This document shows, one piece after another, positions 62,634 to 64,000 of a stretch of DNA of 64,000 nucleotides; positions within the stretch are counted from its first letter, which is position 1, and every line of letters starts with the position of its first letter. The position numbers and the translations under genes are program-made. Below the pieces are notes generated by a model, which saw nothing but the letters and a program-made list of their open reading frames with translations, did not search any database and was not told the DNA's origin. Source of the stretch: Streptomyces collinus Tu 365 (lineage in GTDB: Bacteria; Actinomycetota; Actinomycetes; Streptomycetales; Streptomycetaceae); the NCBI RefSeq assembly GCF_000444875.1, contig NC_021985.1:6902170-6966169 (forward strand). Reading direction: 5' to 3'.

Positions 62634-63245
62634 ATGTTCGTGCGGACCATCTACGTGACCGGTGACCCCACGAAGATCGACGCGGCCGTCAGGGCCCTGA
62701 ACACCGAGGGCCGCGACCTGCTCGAGGAACGGCCGGGCTACCGCGGAGCCGGCGTCTTCGTCGACCGGGAACTCGGCAAACTCCTCGGGGTCAGCCAGTG
62801 GGACACCCCGCAGCAGCGGCACAACAGCGACCTGGTGATGCGCGAGCACCGCACCTCGATGCTGGGCCCCTTCGCGGGCACCCTGACCGTGGAGAACTTC
62901 GAGTCGGTCGTCCGCCACTCCGTCCAGGCGCCCCGCGTGGGCGGCGGACTGAGCCTCACCCGGGTCGAGTTCGACCCCGCGGACGCCGACCTGTTCGCCG
63001 ACACGTTCCGAGCGACCGCGCTCCCGCGCTACGAGACCCTGCCCGGCGTGGCCAGGTCCGTCCTGCTCCTCGACCGCGAGCACGGCACCGGCCGCGTCGG
63101 CATCCTCTTCACCGACCGCGAATCGATGGCCGCGTCCCGCGGCGGCCAGGCCGCGGCCCGCCACGAGGGCGCGGCCAAGGCACACGTACGGGTCGTCGGC
63201 CTGGAGGAGTTCGAGATCGTCCACGCGGACGGCCACCTCGACTGA
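62634..63245 (+). CDS. Two-repeat ferredoxin-like (ABM-like) protein of unknown function
   Basis: A 203-residue protein with two related halves. Each has a strand-helix pattern ending in a sentence such as YRGAGVFVDRELGKLLGVSQWDTPQQRHNS or VARSVLLLDREHGTGRVGILFTDRESMAAS. This resembles the dimeric alpha-beta barrel of antibiotic-biosynthesis-monooxygenase-like proteins, fused in tandem. No catalytic residues can be named. GGGAGG lies eight bases before ATG 62634. Confidence 0.78.
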   Translation: MFVRTIYVTGDPTKIDAAVRALNTEGRDLLEERPGYRGAGVFVDRELGKLLGVSQWDTPQQRHNSDLVMREHRTSMLGPFAGTLTVENFESVVRHSVQAPRVGGGLSLTRVEFDPADADLFADTFRATALPRYETLPGVARSVLLLDREHGTGRVGILFTDRESMAASRGGQAAARHEGAAKAHVRVVGLEEFEIVHADGHLD

Positions 63246-63388
63246 AGCCACCGCCCCCGGACGGACCACCGGCCGCCCCCGGCAGCCGCGACTCGCGCGC
63301 GCCCGCATCCGAGCCCGGACAGCCGTCCGCCCCACCGCTCGGGCCGGTGACCTCGGGCGATGGGGCGGACGGACCGTGGAAGCGATCG

Positions 63389-63472
63389 GACCACGAGGAT
63401 CAGATCACGCGGCTCAGATCACGCGGCTCAGATCACGAGGATCAGGCCGCGAGGATCAGACCGTGACGATCA
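63389..63472. repeat. 14-bp tandem repeat, six units
   Basis: Six head-to-tail 14-bp units start at 63389, 63403, 63417, 63431, 63445 and 63459. Units 2 and 3 are identical (GATCACGCGGCTCA). The others vary at a few positions, mostly keeping a final ATCA or CTCA. The last unit ends with the stop codon of the aldo/keto reductase gene. Confidence 0.85.
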
Positions 63473-64000
63473 GGCCACGTCGAACGTGGCCGGGTCCGGA
63501 CCCAGCCGCCGGTCCTCGTTCAGCGCGCGGATCGCCGCGAGGTCCTCGTCGTCCAGGCTGAAGTCGAACACCGCGATGTTCTCCTCGATCCGCGACGGCG
63601 TCACGGACTTCGGGATCACCACGTTGCCCAGCTGCAGGTGCCAGCGCAGCACGACCTGCGCCGGGGTGCGGCCGTGCTTCCGCGCGATCGCGACGATCGC
63701 GGGCACCTCCAGCAGCCCCTTGCCCTGGCCGAGCGGCGACCACGCCTCGGTCGCGATGCCCTGCTCGGCGTGCAGCTCCCGCGACACGCTCTGCTGCAGG
63801 TGAGGGTGGAGCTCGATCTGGTTGACCGCCGGCACGACCGAGGTCTCCTCGATCAGCCGGCGCAGGTGCTCGGGCAGGAAGTTGGACACGCCGATGGCCT
63901 TGGCGCGACCGTCGGCGTACAGCTTCTCGAACGCCTTGTAGGTGTCGGTGTACAGGTCACGGGACGGCAGCGGCCAGTGGATCAGATACAGGTCCACGTA
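63470..64000 (-). CDS. Aldo/keto reductase, 5' end outside the window
   Basis: The C-terminal 176 residues of a soluble NADPH-dependent aldo/keto reductase of the 2,5-diketo-gluconate reductase type. Visible are DLYLIHWP, AIGVSNFLPEHL, NQIELHPHLQQ and the NADPH-binding VVIPKSVTPSRIEENIAVFDFSLDDEDLAAI. The catalytic Asp/Tyr/Lys are upstream of the visible part. The frame stays open to the end of the window. The stop codon abuts the 14-bp tandem repeat. Confidence 0.92.
   Translation of the reverse strand, partial: YVDLYLIHWPLPSRDLYTDTYKAFEKLYADGRAKAIGVSNFLPEHLRRLIEETSVVPAVNQIELHPHLQQSVSRELHAEQGIATEAWSPLGQGKGLLEVPAIVAIARKHGRTPAQVVLRWHLQLGNVVIPKSVTPSRIEENIAVFDFSLDDEDLAAIRALNEDRRLGPDPATFDVA

Noticed and set aside
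63389..63472. CRISPR array
   Set aside because: Units are 14 bp, contiguous and without spacers.

Overview
The window is high-GC (roughly 70-75 percent by eye) actinobacterial chromosome, almost certainly Streptomyces. The evidence is third-position G/C codon use, overlapping ATGA/GTGA starts, a ten-gene gas-vesicle cluster in the gvpO-A-F-G-Y-Z-J-L-S-K order known from Streptomyces, a DUF5753 helix-turn-helix regulator, a Methyltransf_19 (DUF574) methyltransferase, a CebR box, and CBM2-bearing secreted cellulases. I see no rRNA, tRNA, CRISPR array, insertion sequence or prophage.

Layout. (1) 1-2.3 kb: the end of a GAF/SpoIIE phosphatase/anti-sigma-kinase gene, with an apparent one-base frame break near base 60, then a methyltransferase. 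(2) 2.4-7.6 kb: a four-gene peptidase operon (M55 D-aminopeptidase, M20, S9, S66 LD-carboxypeptidase) that looks built for D-amino-acid or murein peptides. (3) 7.6-12.1 kb: a GNAT acetyltransferase and the phenylacetyl-CoA epoxidase operon paaABCDE, with a PaaR-type operator and a strong terminator. (4) 12.1-19.7 kb: a DUF5107/TPR protein, a VOC protein, a small membrane protein, an F420-type oxidoreductase, and an NDH-2-like flavoprotein translationally coupled to transketolase. (5) 19.8-25.4 kb: the gas-vesicle operon, including the Streptomyces-type accessory proteins GvpY and GvpZ with strongly charged tails. (6) 25.4-34.4 kb: a methyltransferase, a PAP2-diacylglycerol kinase fusion, a histidine phosphatase, an ABC-F protein, DUF6158, DJ-1/PfpI, a membrane protein with DUF2795, and a TPP-dependent pyruvate oxidase-like enzyme. 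(7) 34.7-40.4 kb: a highly repetitive secreted protein, an aminotransferase-fold protein that contains no lysine at all, two metallo-beta-lactamase-fold hydrolases, a DedA protein and an unknown protein. (8) 40.6-48.3 kb: a YvlD-like membrane domain fused to a phosphodiesterase, a MoxR AAA ATPase with its VWA/HExxH partner, an OsmC peroxiredoxin, and a stand-alone DnaK under a promoter carrying a perfect 18-bp palindrome. (9) 48.3-53.3 kb: a DUF574 methyltransferase, two XRE regulators, an ADP-ribosylglycohydrolase, a pterin dehydratase and a methyltransferase. (10) 53.4-60 kb: a cellulose-degradation locus, GH48 diverging from GH5-GH6, all with CBM2, with CebR-type boxes in the divergent gap. 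(11) 60-64 kb: a methyltransferase, an SDR, a GH75 chitosanase with a palindromic operator, a two-repeat barrel-like protein, a 14-bp tandem repeat and a partial aldo/keto reductase.

Functionally the region mixes extracellular polysaccharide breakdown (cellulose, chitosan), intracellular aromatic catabolism (phenylacetate), peptide scavenging and stress functions. Many gene ends are marked by strong hairpins. In two convergent pairs the hairpin arms contain the stop codons of both genes.
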